NCBI GenBank assembly: GCA_902500825.1
Contig: CABVRX010000004.1
Location: 1-64,000 of the forward strand
DNA: 64,000 nt
Direction of reading: 5' to 3'
From: an uncultured Nitrospira sp.
GTDB lineage: Bacteria; Nitrospirota; Nitrospiria; Nitrospirales; Nitrospiraceae
The stretch's first letter is position 1. Each line of letters opens with the position of its first letter. Below the pieces are notes generated by a model, which worked only from the letters and a program-made list of their open reading frames with translations, had not been told where the DNA came from and did no database searches. This document shows positions 40,939-49,119 of the stretch, in pieces. A program made the translations under genes and the position numbers.

Positions 40939-42010
40939 GTCTCGATCACCTCACAAACGTTCCTTACCCCCCCAACTCCCCTTACTGGGGATCACGATGG
41001 GAGACCCGGCCGGCATCGGCCCGGAAGTGATTGCCAAGGCTCTGTCTGGAGCTCACTTGCACAACGTTTGTCGATCGATCGTCATCGGATCGTTCCCTGT
41101 CATGGATCGAACGATCAAGGCACTGAAGCTCAGGTTGAACGTAATCCGAGTTCACGGTCATGAAACGACGGCGCCGCGCAGAGGAACGGTGGCCGTACTG
41201 GATCCACTGGATACACCGCTGCGAACGTTCAAGCCTGGTATTGCAGCAGCAGAGACCGGTGCGGCTTCAGTCGCCTTTATCAAGAAAGCTGTCGAACTGG
41301 CTCAGCTCGGCTGTATCCAGGGAATGGTGACGGCGCCGATCAACAAAGAAGCCATCAATATGGCCGGTTGTCAGTACCCGGGCCATACCGAATTGTTGGC
41401 TGATCTCACCCACGCGAACGAGTCGGGCATGATGATCGTGGGTGGGCCGTTACGCATCATGTTCGTCACGACACATGTTGCGATCAAAGATCTCTCGTTG
41501 CTGCTGACCCAAGCAAAGATCGAAAAAGCGATCCGCTTGGCTCAGTTGGCGCTGACGACGCTGTTCAGCATCAAACGTCCCAGGATAGGAGTGGCTGCCC
41601 TCAATCCCCATGCCGGTGAGCATGGACTGTTCGGCGATGAGGAGGCCCGCGTGATTCTTCCAGCTGCTCGTGCGACCCAGCAAGAAGGCATTCTGACAAG
41701 TGATCCTCTTCCGGCTGACACCCTATTTGGGAAAGCCGCGAAAGGATCATTTGACGGCGTCGTCGCCCTCTACCACGATCAGGGCCTCATTCCCCTGAAG
41801 CTTGTCGCCTTCGGCACGTGCGTCAATCTCACCGTGGGTTTGCCTATTATCCGCACATCCGTGGATCATGGAACAGCTTTTGATATCGTCGGAAAGGGCG
41901 TCGCCGATCCCGGAAGTCTGATTGAAGCCGTCAAACTGGCTGCCAAGATCGCTCAGAATAGAATGGCCGCAACTCCATCCAAGAAGGGACGAACCAGACG
42001 TGTCGCCTGA
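40928..42010 (+). CDS. pdxA: 4-hydroxythreonine-4-phosphate dehydrogenase PdxA
   Basis: 360 residues. NAD-dependent oxidation of 4-phosphohydroxy-threonine in DXP-dependent pyridoxal phosphate synthesis. Signatures: LGITMGDPAGIGPEVIAKAL, TAPINKEAINMAG, YPGHTELLADLT, VAALNPHAGEHGLFG and GVVALYHDQGLIPLKL, with metal-binding His residues present. It is slightly long at both ends: an N-terminal lead of about 20 residues and a basic C-terminal tail. It starts inside the exchanger gene and overlaps the next small gene by 11 bp. Confidence 0.93.
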   Translation: MSTESRSPHKRSLPPQLPLLGITMGDPAGIGPEVIAKALSGAHLHNVCRSIVIGSFPVMDRTIKALKLRLNVIRVHGHETTAPRRGTVAVLDPLDTPLRTFKPGIAAAETGAASVAFIKKAVELAQLGCIQGMVTAPINKEAINMAGCQYPGHTELLADLTHANESGMMIVGGPLRIMFVTTHVAIKDLSLLLTQAKIEKAIRLAQLALTTLFSIKRPRIGVAALNPHAGEHGLFGDEEARVILPAARATQQEGILTSDPLPADTLFGKAAKGSFDGVVALYHDQGLIPLKLVAFGTCVNLTVGLPIIRTSVDHGTAFDIVGKGVADPGSLIEAVKLAAKIAQNRMAATPSKKGRTRRVA

Positions 42011-42317
42011 TATATCGAAGGGGCTTACCGTAGTTCGACAGCAGATTGAAGAACTGGATGCACTTGCTAAACAGACCCTTCAAGATCTGAACACCGTTGC
42101 AGGAACGGAGCGAGTAGCTAAATGGCACGTGCGCACGGTGGCGCTTATCACCGATGCGGTCGGCCCTCTGGAAGGGCAGGCGTTCGCTCGTATCCAACCG
42201 GGACCGTCGTTCACCAACGACCTGGTCGATGAGTTTACGGATCTCGTGGAATATTATCGCTCGCCACTGATGATACTAGCTAAGCGATTGGCCCAGATTT
42301 CTCCAGCCAAGAGTTGA
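42000..42317 (+). CDS. Small helical protein, unknown
   Basis: 105 residues from the GTG at 42000 (MSPDISKGLTVVRQQIEELD), overlapping pdxA by 11 bp and ending 3 bp before rsmA. The product is helical, amphipathic and without membrane segments. The placement in a packed operon and absence of internal stops make it a real gene. I do not recognise the family, and the start is inferred from the operon overlap. Confidence 0.6.
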   Translation: MSPDISKGLTVVRQQIEELDALAKQTLQDLNTVAGTERVAKWHVRTVALITDAVGPLEGQAFARIQPGPSFTNDLVDEFTDLVEYYRSPLMILAKRLAQISPAKS

Positions 42318-42320
42318 CAG

Positions 42321-43142
42321 GTGGACTCCCATCTTCTCCCCGCAGCGATCAAACGTCTTGGACAGAATTTTCTCATCGACCCCAACATTGTCCGTAAAAT
42401 CGTCGCACTGGCTGAACTAACCCCGACTGATACCGTTCTCGAAATCGGGCCTGGGCGCGGTATCCTCACAGAAGCGCTTTGTCGTGCTACCGGCCACGTG
42501 ACGGCGATCGAGATCGATCCGCGGCTCCATGTCTACCTGACTGAACGACAGCCCCGGTTTTTGAATCTTACGCTTGTTCTCGACGATGCGATGACTTATC
42601 CGATCGAACGCCTTCCGATCGGCACCATCGTCGTCGCCAATCTTCCATATTATTTGTCCACACCCCTCCTCTTCCGGCTTCTCGATCTGCGCAACCGTTT
42701 CCCTCGTATAGTGCTGATGCTGCAAAATGAAGTTGTCGATCGGTTGGTCTCAAAACCCGGCAGCTCCGACTACGGAGTGCTTTCTGTCATGGCCCAGTAT
42801 GCGGCCGAGATTACGAAAGCGTTCCGGGTCTCTGCGCAGTGCTTCCGACCAAGACCGGAAATCGGCTCTGCTGTGGCTTTGCTAAGAACCAAGCATCGGA
42901 GAGCACTGAACGAGGAGGAAGAGCCAAAATTTGCCGCACTCGTGAAAGCCGCCTTCGCGCACCGCCGTAAAACGCTGGTCAATTCGCTGAAGGATCAGGG
43001 GTATGAACAGAAGCTAGTCGCAGCAACATTGAGTTCTCTCAATCTTTCTCCCACCACCCGTGCGGAAACTCTTTCCATTGAACAGTTTATGGAACTGACT
43101 CGCCGCATATACGGGTCAAACTTCTCGAACCTCCACCGATAA
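42321..43142 (+). CDS. rsmA: 16S rRNA dimethyladenosine transferase RsmA
   Basis: 273 residues. RsmA (KsgA) dimethylates two adjacent adenosines near the 3' end of 16S rRNA in late ribosome assembly. SAM motif LEIGPGRGILTEAL, the acidic IEIDPRL, catalytic NLPYYLSTPLL and FRPRPEIGSAV are intact. Translation starts with GTG at 42321. It follows pdxA in the same order found in many bacteria. The downstream end faces the ZorB-like gene, with about 109 bp of spacer. Confidence 0.95.
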   Translation: MDSHLLPAAIKRLGQNFLIDPNIVRKIVALAELTPTDTVLEIGPGRGILTEALCRATGHVTAIEIDPRLHVYLTERQPRFLNLTLVLDDAMTYPIERLPIGTIVVANLPYYLSTPLLFRLLDLRNRFPRIVLMLQNEVVDRLVSKPGSSDYGVLSVMAQYAAEITKAFRVSAQCFRPRPEIGSAVALLRTKHRRALNEEEEPKFAALVKAAFAHRRKTLVNSLKDQGYEQKLVAATLSSLNLSPTTRAETLSIEQFMELTRRIYGSNFSNLHR

Positions 43143-43251
43143 CAACTGCAGCATAAGGCAAGTCGCCGGCAGAGGGGATCGGAATCGATCGGAGATCGTG
43201 CTACGTGAGCCAGTGATGATTGGAAAACCGACGAGGTGCGTGCTCGGTTCA

Positions 43252-43881
43252 CTATGCGGGTTTTATGTGGATTTTGAACATGACGCGGCGGCTTTTGTCA
43301 CGGTCGAGGTGTCCGTCATCATGGCGTAGGAGGTTCTGCCTTCCACGCCCGTTCGCCGTGGCCTTTTGCAAAAAACACTCATAGGCCCAAGGAAGTTTCT
43401 CGCGAATCACTTCCAAGCTTTTCGCCAATACCGCAAAAGAGCGTTCCTGACTGAGCCTCAAATTGCGTATATCATCACCCAGATCGTCGGTGTACCCTTC
43501 AATGACAAACGCCTCCACTTCTTGCTCTCCAGATCCACAAGTGATTGCGGCGTAGTGTGGCATGGTCTCAGACAAGAAGGTTTCTGTAGTGGGCAACAAT
43601 GTGCTCTTGCCGAACTCAAAGTTGATTGCCGCATCCGGCAACGTGATCGTGTGGACGTCCGGCCTTTTGGCGGCCGATGGAATGCGTGGGTCAACGCTCG
43701 GCACCCTGTTCGTTGGTGTAACACGACCCCTGTCTGGATTGGCATCTCCAACCTGGACTCGGGTCATATAGGCGACAAGCAAAAGAATGAAGATAACGGC
43801 GAGCGAGGTCATAAGATCTGCAACCCCACTCATCACCACAGCTGAGCCGTCACGAGCGTCCTGTGCGAAGACTGACTTCAT
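43252..43881 (-). CDS. MotB/ZorB-like protein with OmpA domain
   Basis: 209 residues. One N-terminal transmembrane helix (VADLMTSLAVIFILLLVAYM) carries an acidic residue at its start, as does the proton-binding Asp in MotB and ZorB. A linker follows, then an OmpA/MotB-type peptidoglycan-binding domain (FVIEGYTDDLGDDIRNLRLSQERS, plus INFEFGKSTLLP). Together with the upstream 5-TM-like partner it should form a proton- or sodium-driven stator complex. The start has GGAAGAGA upstream. The gene pair is separated from neighbours and has no flagellar or Zorya effector gene nearby. Confidence 0.75.
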   Translation of the reverse strand: MKSVFAQDARDGSAVVMSGVADLMTSLAVIFILLLVAYMTRVQVGDANPDRGRVTPTNRVPSVDPRIPSAAKRPDVHTITLPDAAINFEFGKSTLLPTTETFLSETMPHYAAITCGSGEQEVEAFVIEGYTDDLGDDIRNLRLSQERSFAVLAKSLEVIREKLPWAYECFLQKATANGRGRQNLLRHDDGHLDRDKSRRVMFKIHIKPA

Positions 43882-43933
43882 TCTCTTCCATCCTTCCGCA
43901 GCATGTCATGTCAAACGAGATGGCTTTCCTGAA

Positions 43934-45118
43934 TCATCGGTCATTCTTCGCCTGGCGTACAGGTTCTGATGCCGCAGTTGCACCGTTTCTGAGTTCCTGA
44001 AACATGGTTTCGATCTCCGATTGGGACAGCTGCACCGGGGAGGATTGCTCCTTAATGGAGCGGTTGAGATCTCGAATGGCTTCCAGCAACGGATTCATCA
44101 ACGGTCGTAACGCCCGCTGAACCTCGTGACCGATCTCCCCCGGCAGATCATCATGTTTCATCAGTGAATGTTTGGAATTCAAATCCGTAAGCGCCTGTGA
44201 AGCGGAGTTCAGCGCTGCGACGGTTGATCCAAGGCGTTGCTGCACGACTTCTACGAGCTGATGTGTCGTGTCGTTTCGTTCTGAGGCGACAATGGTAGTT
44301 GGATGTCCGTTCGGCATTGAGGACATTTGTGCGGGTCGATCGGCGGCTTTCTGAGGAAACATTTCGTCCAGAAGGGAGATGCATTCCCGATACCGGTTGT
44401 CCAGTCGATGCCAGAGAGAATGTTCGAGTAAAGTGAACGCATTGGCGCATGCCAAGCCAACGATGGACGTGACAAATTTTCCTGAGAGCCCGTTGATAAG
44501 TCCTTGGATTCCATCGATTTCCGATCCATTTGCATGGAGCTTGCTGAGCCCGATCAAAATAGCAAGGAAGGTGAACATCAAACCCAGCCCAGTCAGGAAG
44601 GCGGGAAGCTGCCGGTAAAAGCGGACATTGAGATGGGCGGCACAGAGCGATTCGAACGTGAAAAAATCACTGGCGGAGCGCTGACTGTGGACTGTCGGCT
44701 CAAGAAACCAGGCGGATTGCTCTACCGTGAGCGTCTTGCGGTATGAAAGCCAGTCCCTGGCAAACGCCTGTTCCGACCGCACCGCGCGATCCAGCGCTTG
44801 CAAGTCGTCAAGGTCACGTCGCGTTTCCCGTTGCTCATCAAGGCGCGCCCGTTTTTTTGCCAAAGCCGGGATGACAAGCCAGTCCTTGGAAACGTGTCGC
44901 CGCGCCAGGGCCAAAGGCTCGACGGACGACCGGAACCGCGAAAGCGTACGTTGAATGTGTACAAGGCCTCGGATGAGCACCGTGCTATGCCAAAGACAAA
45001 GGGTGAGGATGCCCGCAGCGCCGATCCAGCTGAGCAGAGGACTCTGAAGCCCGCCGACCACCGTCACGTCGCGAGTGAGCAAATCCCAAAGAACGGCGAA
45101 TGAATCCAATTCCTCCAT
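43934..45118 (-). CDS. MotA/TolQ/ExbB-like (ZorA-like) protein
   Basis: 394 residues from the ATG at 45118 (AGAGAGG 8 nt upstream). An N-terminal helix (LLSWIGAAGILTLCLW) precedes a soluble segment of about 125 residues, then a pair of helices: LPAFLTGLGLMFTFLAILIGL and LSGKFVTSIVGLACANAFTLLE. Their Thr/Ser pattern and LTGLG...SGKFVTSIVG sequence resemble the ZorA/MotA proton-channel pair. A helical C-terminal tail of about 150 residues follows. ZorA of Zorya systems has a much longer tail. It lies 52 bp before the ZorB-like gene. Confidence 0.7.
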   Translation of the reverse strand: MEELDSFAVLWDLLTRDVTVVGGLQSPLLSWIGAAGILTLCLWHSTVLIRGLVHIQRTLSRFRSSVEPLALARRHVSKDWLVIPALAKKRARLDEQRETRRDLDDLQALDRAVRSEQAFARDWLSYRKTLTVEQSAWFLEPTVHSQRSASDFFTFESLCAAHLNVRFYRQLPAFLTGLGLMFTFLAILIGLSKLHANGSEIDGIQGLINGLSGKFVTSIVGLACANAFTLLEHSLWHRLDNRYRECISLLDEMFPQKAADRPAQMSSMPNGHPTTIVASERNDTTHQLVEVVQQRLGSTVAALNSASQALTDLNSKHSLMKHDDLPGEIGHEVQRALRPLMNPLLEAIRDLNRSIKEQSSPVQLSQSEIETMFQELRNGATAASEPVRQAKNDR

Positions 45119-45430
45119 CAGGCGAACCTCTCTGTGGGTCAAGCATCGGTCTCAGCAAAGACAAGCTCGCTCGTCTCCCTCAATTTTTGTGCCAAAGGGA
45201 GGGTGCGAGAAATTGCAGCGTACCGACGTATGGTCGAGATAGCGTCATGCCAGAGCGGAAATTCTTGCCGAGTGCGCGGCAAGTTCTGTAGGAGTCTCTG
45301 AGGCACGGTCTCTGCCGCCTACCAGGCTGTTAGGCCACGTGTCGTCCAGTCGATTGATAGCGGCTGTTCGTGGTATGGTTTAGTGAGCGCTGGGCGCGAA
45401 GCGATTCCTGATGAATGGAGGGCGGCTTCA

Positions 45431-45760
45431 ATGAGTCTCAGGAGATTTCTCGGCGAGCTTGGGCGCATTCTGTGTGTAGTGCTGTCGATCACGGGATGTG
45501 CGAGCGAATTCTCCGTTCTGGGCGCATCCGGTGAGCCTCTTCTGATTTCACGCCGTGGCTATTCCCCGGACGAATGTACGGTGAAGGTCAAGGACGAGGC
45601 CGTTCGCATGGGCGTCACATTGCGGTATGTTCACATCCGCGGGAATACCGTTGGCCGCTCGCTGCTCTGGCCCTTTGAACCGGGGTACGCCTGTGAAGCG
45701 GCGATCGGCCCGGTGCAGGGTCCAGCCGGTAGTTACCCCGGTAGCTCCCATGTCTTTTAG
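45431..45760 (+). CDS. Small lipoprotein, unknown
   Basis: 109 residues with a lipoprotein signal (LGRILCVVLSITGC). I start it at the ATG at 45431 behind GGAGGGCGG, not at the longer in-frame alternative at 45383. The mature region contains a CTVKVKDEAVRMGV segment and a second Cys (CEAAIG). No family is recognised. It lies divergent from the ZorA-like gene with about 310 bp between their starts, so it probably has its own promoter. Confidence 0.6.
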   Translation: MSLRRFLGELGRILCVVLSITGCASEFSVLGASGEPLLISRRGYSPDECTVKVKDEAVRMGVTLRYVHIRGNTVGRSLLWPFEPGYACEAAIGPVQGPAGSYPGSSHVF

Positions 45761-46057
45761 CGCGGCTCATGACCCAGCGTTTCACCAGCTTCCCTTCCCC
45801 ATTTAATCGATACAACGCCGATGTCATAATCTCCGATCCTCACCAAGTTGCGAGACAACCGGCTGACCGGCTTGCCCGCATCTGAAACTGTCTCGTCGGG
45901 AAATCAGTACGTATTCCTGCCATGGAGCCTCGATGAAGCTGGAGCCCGAAGGCGCTACTTCGGCGATTCGCTTGTTGATTCACTGTCTTTCGCTATACTT
46001 ATCATGTGTGAAACGTGGTCAGCAGGGGTTAGGGAGAAGGCTCTGGCCCGGAGCGCA

Positions 46058-46981
46058 ATGATCAAGATCTTATTGGTCGAAGACAATGATGTCGATGCAC
46101 GCCTGACTCAAGACATTCTGGCGGAATGGAGCATGGAAGAATTCGATGTCATCCATGTGACCCGCCTGAGCGATGCCGTGACCCGTCTGGCTCGCGCACG
46201 TTTTGACGCCGTCCTCCTCGATCTCTCACTCCCGGACGGTTATGGACTTTCAACCGTGCGGCAAATGCAAGCCGCAAATCCGACCGTTGCCATTATCGTG
46301 CTGAGCGGACTCAATGACCAAACACTCGCGTTACAGGCTGTCCAGAACGGCGCACAAGATTACCTCGTCAAGGGACAGGGGCAGTCGGAACTCTTGGCCC
46401 GCTCCATCCGCTATGCCATTGAGCGAAAACGGGCCGAAGAGCGACTGACCTACCTTGCCCAATATGATCAGCTGACGGGCCTTGTGAACCGCACCCTGTT
46501 TCGCGATCGCCTGATCCAAGCCATGGCGCGCAGCAAACGGCTCCAACAACCTCTCGGCCTCATGCTCCTCGACCTCGATCAATTCAAACCTGTGAACGAT
46601 ACCATGGGTCACAATGTCGGTGATCAGCTTTTAAAGGCCGTCGCAGAACGACTTCAAGAGTGTGTGCGCGAAGTGGATACCGTCGCCCGCATGGGAGGAG
46701 ATGAGTTCACGATTATTCTTGAGGGCCTGACGTGCGAAGAAGATATCACGCTTGTCGCGCAGCGAATCACGAAGTCATTGGCGGAACCATTTCACCTTGG
46801 GGAGCACCGGGCGTTGATTGGAGTCAGTATCGGCATTACTGTCTACCCGACCGATGATCAGGAAGTCGATGAGCTCTTGAAACATGCCGATGCCGCCATG
46901 TACCGGGCCAAACAACAAGGGGGAAGCGCGTTTCAGTTTCACATTCCCGATGATTCGCCTTCTTCCACCCCGTTGAGTTAA
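46058..46981 (+). CDS. Response regulator-diguanylate cyclase
   Basis: 307 residues. The receiver domain (about 1-120) has the phospho-acceptor Asp in FDAVLLDLSLPDGYGLS and the conserved Lys in YLVKGQGQ. A short linker (YAIERKRAEERLTYLAQYDQLTGL) leads to a GGDEF domain with an intact active site MGGDEF and an I-site RxxD (REVD) five residues before it. It should make cyclic di-GMP on phosphorylation and be product-inhibited. The ATG at 46058 fits the domain start. No cognate kinase is adjacent. Confidence 0.9.
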   Translation: MIKILLVEDNDVDARLTQDILAEWSMEEFDVIHVTRLSDAVTRLARARFDAVLLDLSLPDGYGLSTVRQMQAANPTVAIIVLSGLNDQTLALQAVQNGAQDYLVKGQGQSELLARSIRYAIERKRAEERLTYLAQYDQLTGLVNRTLFRDRLIQAMARSKRLQQPLGLMLLDLDQFKPVNDTMGHNVGDQLLKAVAERLQECVREVDTVARMGGDEFTIILEGLTCEEDITLVAQRITKSLAEPFHLGEHRALIGVSIGITVYPTDDQEVDELLKHADAAMYRAKQQGGSAFQFHIPDDSPSSTPLS

Positions 46982-47015
46982 CGGGCATCGACCCTTCGGC
47001 GACTTCCGGCGGTTA

Positions 47016-47807
47016 TCAGCGCCCGATCTGAGCAAGCGGTTTATCTGTGATTGAATACGCACCCATAAGATTCGGCTCGAGTCGATTCATCGTAGGGAGC
47101 GACGATGGCGCCGGGTTGGGGTGTGAATCCGGCGTCATGAGGATACCCCAGTGCTGATTGTTACGGCAGACATTGTCGACAATCAGCCCTTCGGCATGCT
47201 GGAACAAGAGCATGCCGCTCAGCATGTTGTCTTCACAGAGATTTCGCACCAGTTCAGGACGACTACCCGGATCACGGACCGCGATGCCGAAATGGTGGTT
47301 CTCAACACAGCGATTATCGGCCACTCGCGGTTGAGCGCCCGCAAATACGAAAATCCCCGACTCTCGATTGCGGCACACTTCGTTGTCGGTGAAGGCGACT
47401 CGACATTCGGGTCCATACAACACCACTCCCGACAAGATTCCTTCCATCGCTCGGCACTGCGTGATGATGCATGTGGAGTTGAGGATGTTGAGAGCCGAAT
47501 GTTGATCGCTGCCGACATAGCGGAACGTGATGCCGGTAATCCACCCTTCCGGCACTTCTTGTAGATACAGCGGCCCACTACGCCGGCAGAAGATTTGGAC
47601 CCTATCCCGACCGGCACCGATAAGCCGCATCGGTCGTTGCGTGACGACGAGCTTATCCTCATAGATCCCAGGACGGACATAGACCTGGTCTGTTTCACCG
47701 GCATCCTTCAACGCTGCACTTGGAGTCGGATAACAACGCTGATCATCACGATCGACAACCAATGTTCGTCCGCCCAAGGGGTTGGCCGGAATGGTCTCTT
47801 CAGCCAC
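47016..47807 (-). CDS. Right-handed beta-helix protein (NosD-like)
   Basis: 263 residues of parallel beta-helix coils, with NosD/pectate-lyase-like short repeats: VYVRPGIYEDKLVV, ILSGVVLYGPECRVAFTDNEVCRNRESGIFVF, RVADNRCVENHHFGIAV, LVRNLCEDNMLSGMLLFQHAEGLIVDNVCRNNQHWGILM. No signal peptide precedes it (MAEETIPANPLGGRTLVV), so it is predicted cytoplasmic, unusual for this fold. Lacking pectate-lyase or glycosidase catalytic residues, it may bind rather than cut polysaccharide or serve as a scaffold. Confidence 0.8.
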   Translation of the reverse strand: MAEETIPANPLGGRTLVVDRDDQRCYPTPSAALKDAGETDQVYVRPGIYEDKLVVTQRPMRLIGAGRDRVQIFCRRSGPLYLQEVPEGWITGITFRYVGSDQHSALNILNSTCIITQCRAMEGILSGVVLYGPECRVAFTDNEVCRNRESGIFVFAGAQPRVADNRCVENHHFGIAVRDPGSRPELVRNLCEDNMLSGMLLFQHAEGLIVDNVCRNNQHWGILMTPDSHPNPAPSSLPTMNRLEPNLMGAYSITDKPLAQIGR

Positions 47808-48083
47808 GATGCTCTCCTCAACAAACGTTTATTGTTTTCCTCACGACCTTGGCGCGGAACGACGTCATTGATGACGGAATTTGCAGATTAAAGGATTCGA
47901 ACCACTTTGTACAAACCTGTGTCTTCATCTACACGCCCCTTGAAAATATCGAGACCGACAACTTCCGTGATTGAGCAATATCCTGTTTTTTCAGAGTTTC
48001 TCGTTCAGGAATGGTCGTGGCTCTGGCATACCGATTGCGTAAGTTAGCCTTTCGACCGCCCTATGAGCAGCTGGAGGCCTGTT

Positions 48084-48629
48084 ATGATCCGCAAATGTAT
48101 CGGAATTCTCATGCTCCTATTTCTTTTCTTCTCGGTCGGCGAGTCCTTAGCCGCCCCGACACAGCGGCAGGATACGACTCGCCGATTATACGATCGCGTC
48201 ATGGAAGAATTTAAGCACCGCGACTACAAAGCAGCTATGGCAGGTTTCCAACTCTTCATCGAGCTGCACAGCGAATCCGCCTTAGCAGCCAATGCGCAAT
48301 ATTGGATCGGAGAATGTCAGTATCGTACGAGGCGATATCGAGATGCCCTCAAGTCGTTCTATGATGTCGTATCCAATTATCCGCTCAGCCCTAAATTGGC
48401 GGCTTCCACGCTGAAGCTCGGCCAGACGTACACGAAACTGGGCGATCACGAGAAGGCGCGACTGATGTTCGATCGAGTCGTGGATCAATACCCGGATAGC
48501 TCGGAAGCAGAAGTCGCTCACAAAGCCATCGAGGCTATGGCAAGCACCGAAGACCAAACCCATTCAATCGCCGTAGAACCAGGCGCACTCGATGGAAACG
48601 GCTCACCTCCCGTCACTCCTCCGCAGTGA
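48084..48629 (+). CDS. Periplasmic TPR protein, YbgF/CpoB-like
   Basis: 181 residues from the ATG at 48084 (GGAGG with a 6-nt spacer). A signal peptide (GILMLLFLFFSVGESLAAP) precedes three TPR-like units: RVMEEFKHRDYKAAMAGFQLFI, AQYWIGECQYRTRRYRDALKSF and KLGQTYTKLGDHEKARLMFDRV. This is the C-terminal TPR half of CpoB/YbgF, which assists the Tol-Pal system or outer-membrane lipid asymmetry. The coiled-coil half of CpoB is absent, and no tol or pal gene is near. It overlaps the DUF2726 gene tail-to-tail by 17 bp. Confidence 0.75.
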   Translation: MIRKCIGILMLLFLFFSVGESLAAPTQRQDTTRRLYDRVMEEFKHRDYKAAMAGFQLFIELHSESALAANAQYWIGECQYRTRRYRDALKSFYDVVSNYPLSPKLAASTLKLGQTYTKLGDHEKARLMFDRVVDQYPDSSEAEVAHKAIEAMASTEDQTHSIAVEPGALDGNGSPPVTPPQ

Positions 48630-49119
48630 TTCCCAGTCGAGCGGCAAGATCGGGCAGCGAATGGTTTTGCTTGGGCTGTAACTTCACCAACTTGATCCCC
48701 GCGGCCTCAAGCACCGATTCGATAACATGCTGCCGTTCAGTCTGCTGAGGGTCGGAAGATTCGTGCTCGATCTGCACGACCTGTTCGACGCGGCAGGACC
48801 CTGGATGGACCAAGGCGAAATCGACTCGTTTGAGTGCGATCCCCCGCAAAACATCGGAACGCACCTTTGCCCCCGCTTCGACTTCTATGAAAGACCATAG
48901 AGGCACCTGACTGAAGACGAGGTAGCGCTCTTGGACAGCCATTTGCAGAAGGCTATACAGCGCCACCTCTTCTTGCTCCAGTAATCGGGTAGAACCGATG
49001 GTGACGCCGGAAGGAATGGCAAACGGCGTTGTTCTCATGTTTCTCCGTCGTGTCTTTCTCAGATAGCGCCAAAGCATAATACCCACCGCGATGACCGCAC
49101 CGACCAAAAGAATTTTCAT
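48613..49119 (-). CDS. DUF2726 domain protein, membrane-anchored
   Basis: 168 residues. A short transmembrane helix (KILLVGAVIAVGIMLWRYL) and a basic linker lead to a domain with the DUF2726 pattern (LLEQEEVALYSLL, VLRGIALKRVDFALVHPG). DUF2726 resembles a restriction-endonuclease-like fold and occurs in membrane or nucleic-acid processing contexts; catalytic residues cannot be confirmed here. It starts within the anmK stop region and overlaps the TPR gene by 17 bp at its 3' end. Confidence 0.7.
   Translation of the reverse strand: MKILLVGAVIAVGIMLWRYLRKTRRRNMRTTPFAIPSGVTIGSTRLLEQEEVALYSLLQMAVQERYLVFSQVPLWSFIEVEAGAKVRSDVLRGIALKRVDFALVHPGSCRVEQVVQIEHESSDPQQTERQHVIESVLEAAGIKLVKLQPKQNHSLPDLAARLGITAEE

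Noticed and set aside
43252-45118. Complete Zorya anti-phage system
   Set aside because: No ZorC, ZorD or ZorE gene is adjacent; only the membrane pair is present.
47893-47903. T-loop-like GGATTCGAACC (tRNA on minus strand)
   Set aside because: The T-stem is mismatched and no acceptor, D or anticodon arm is found around it.
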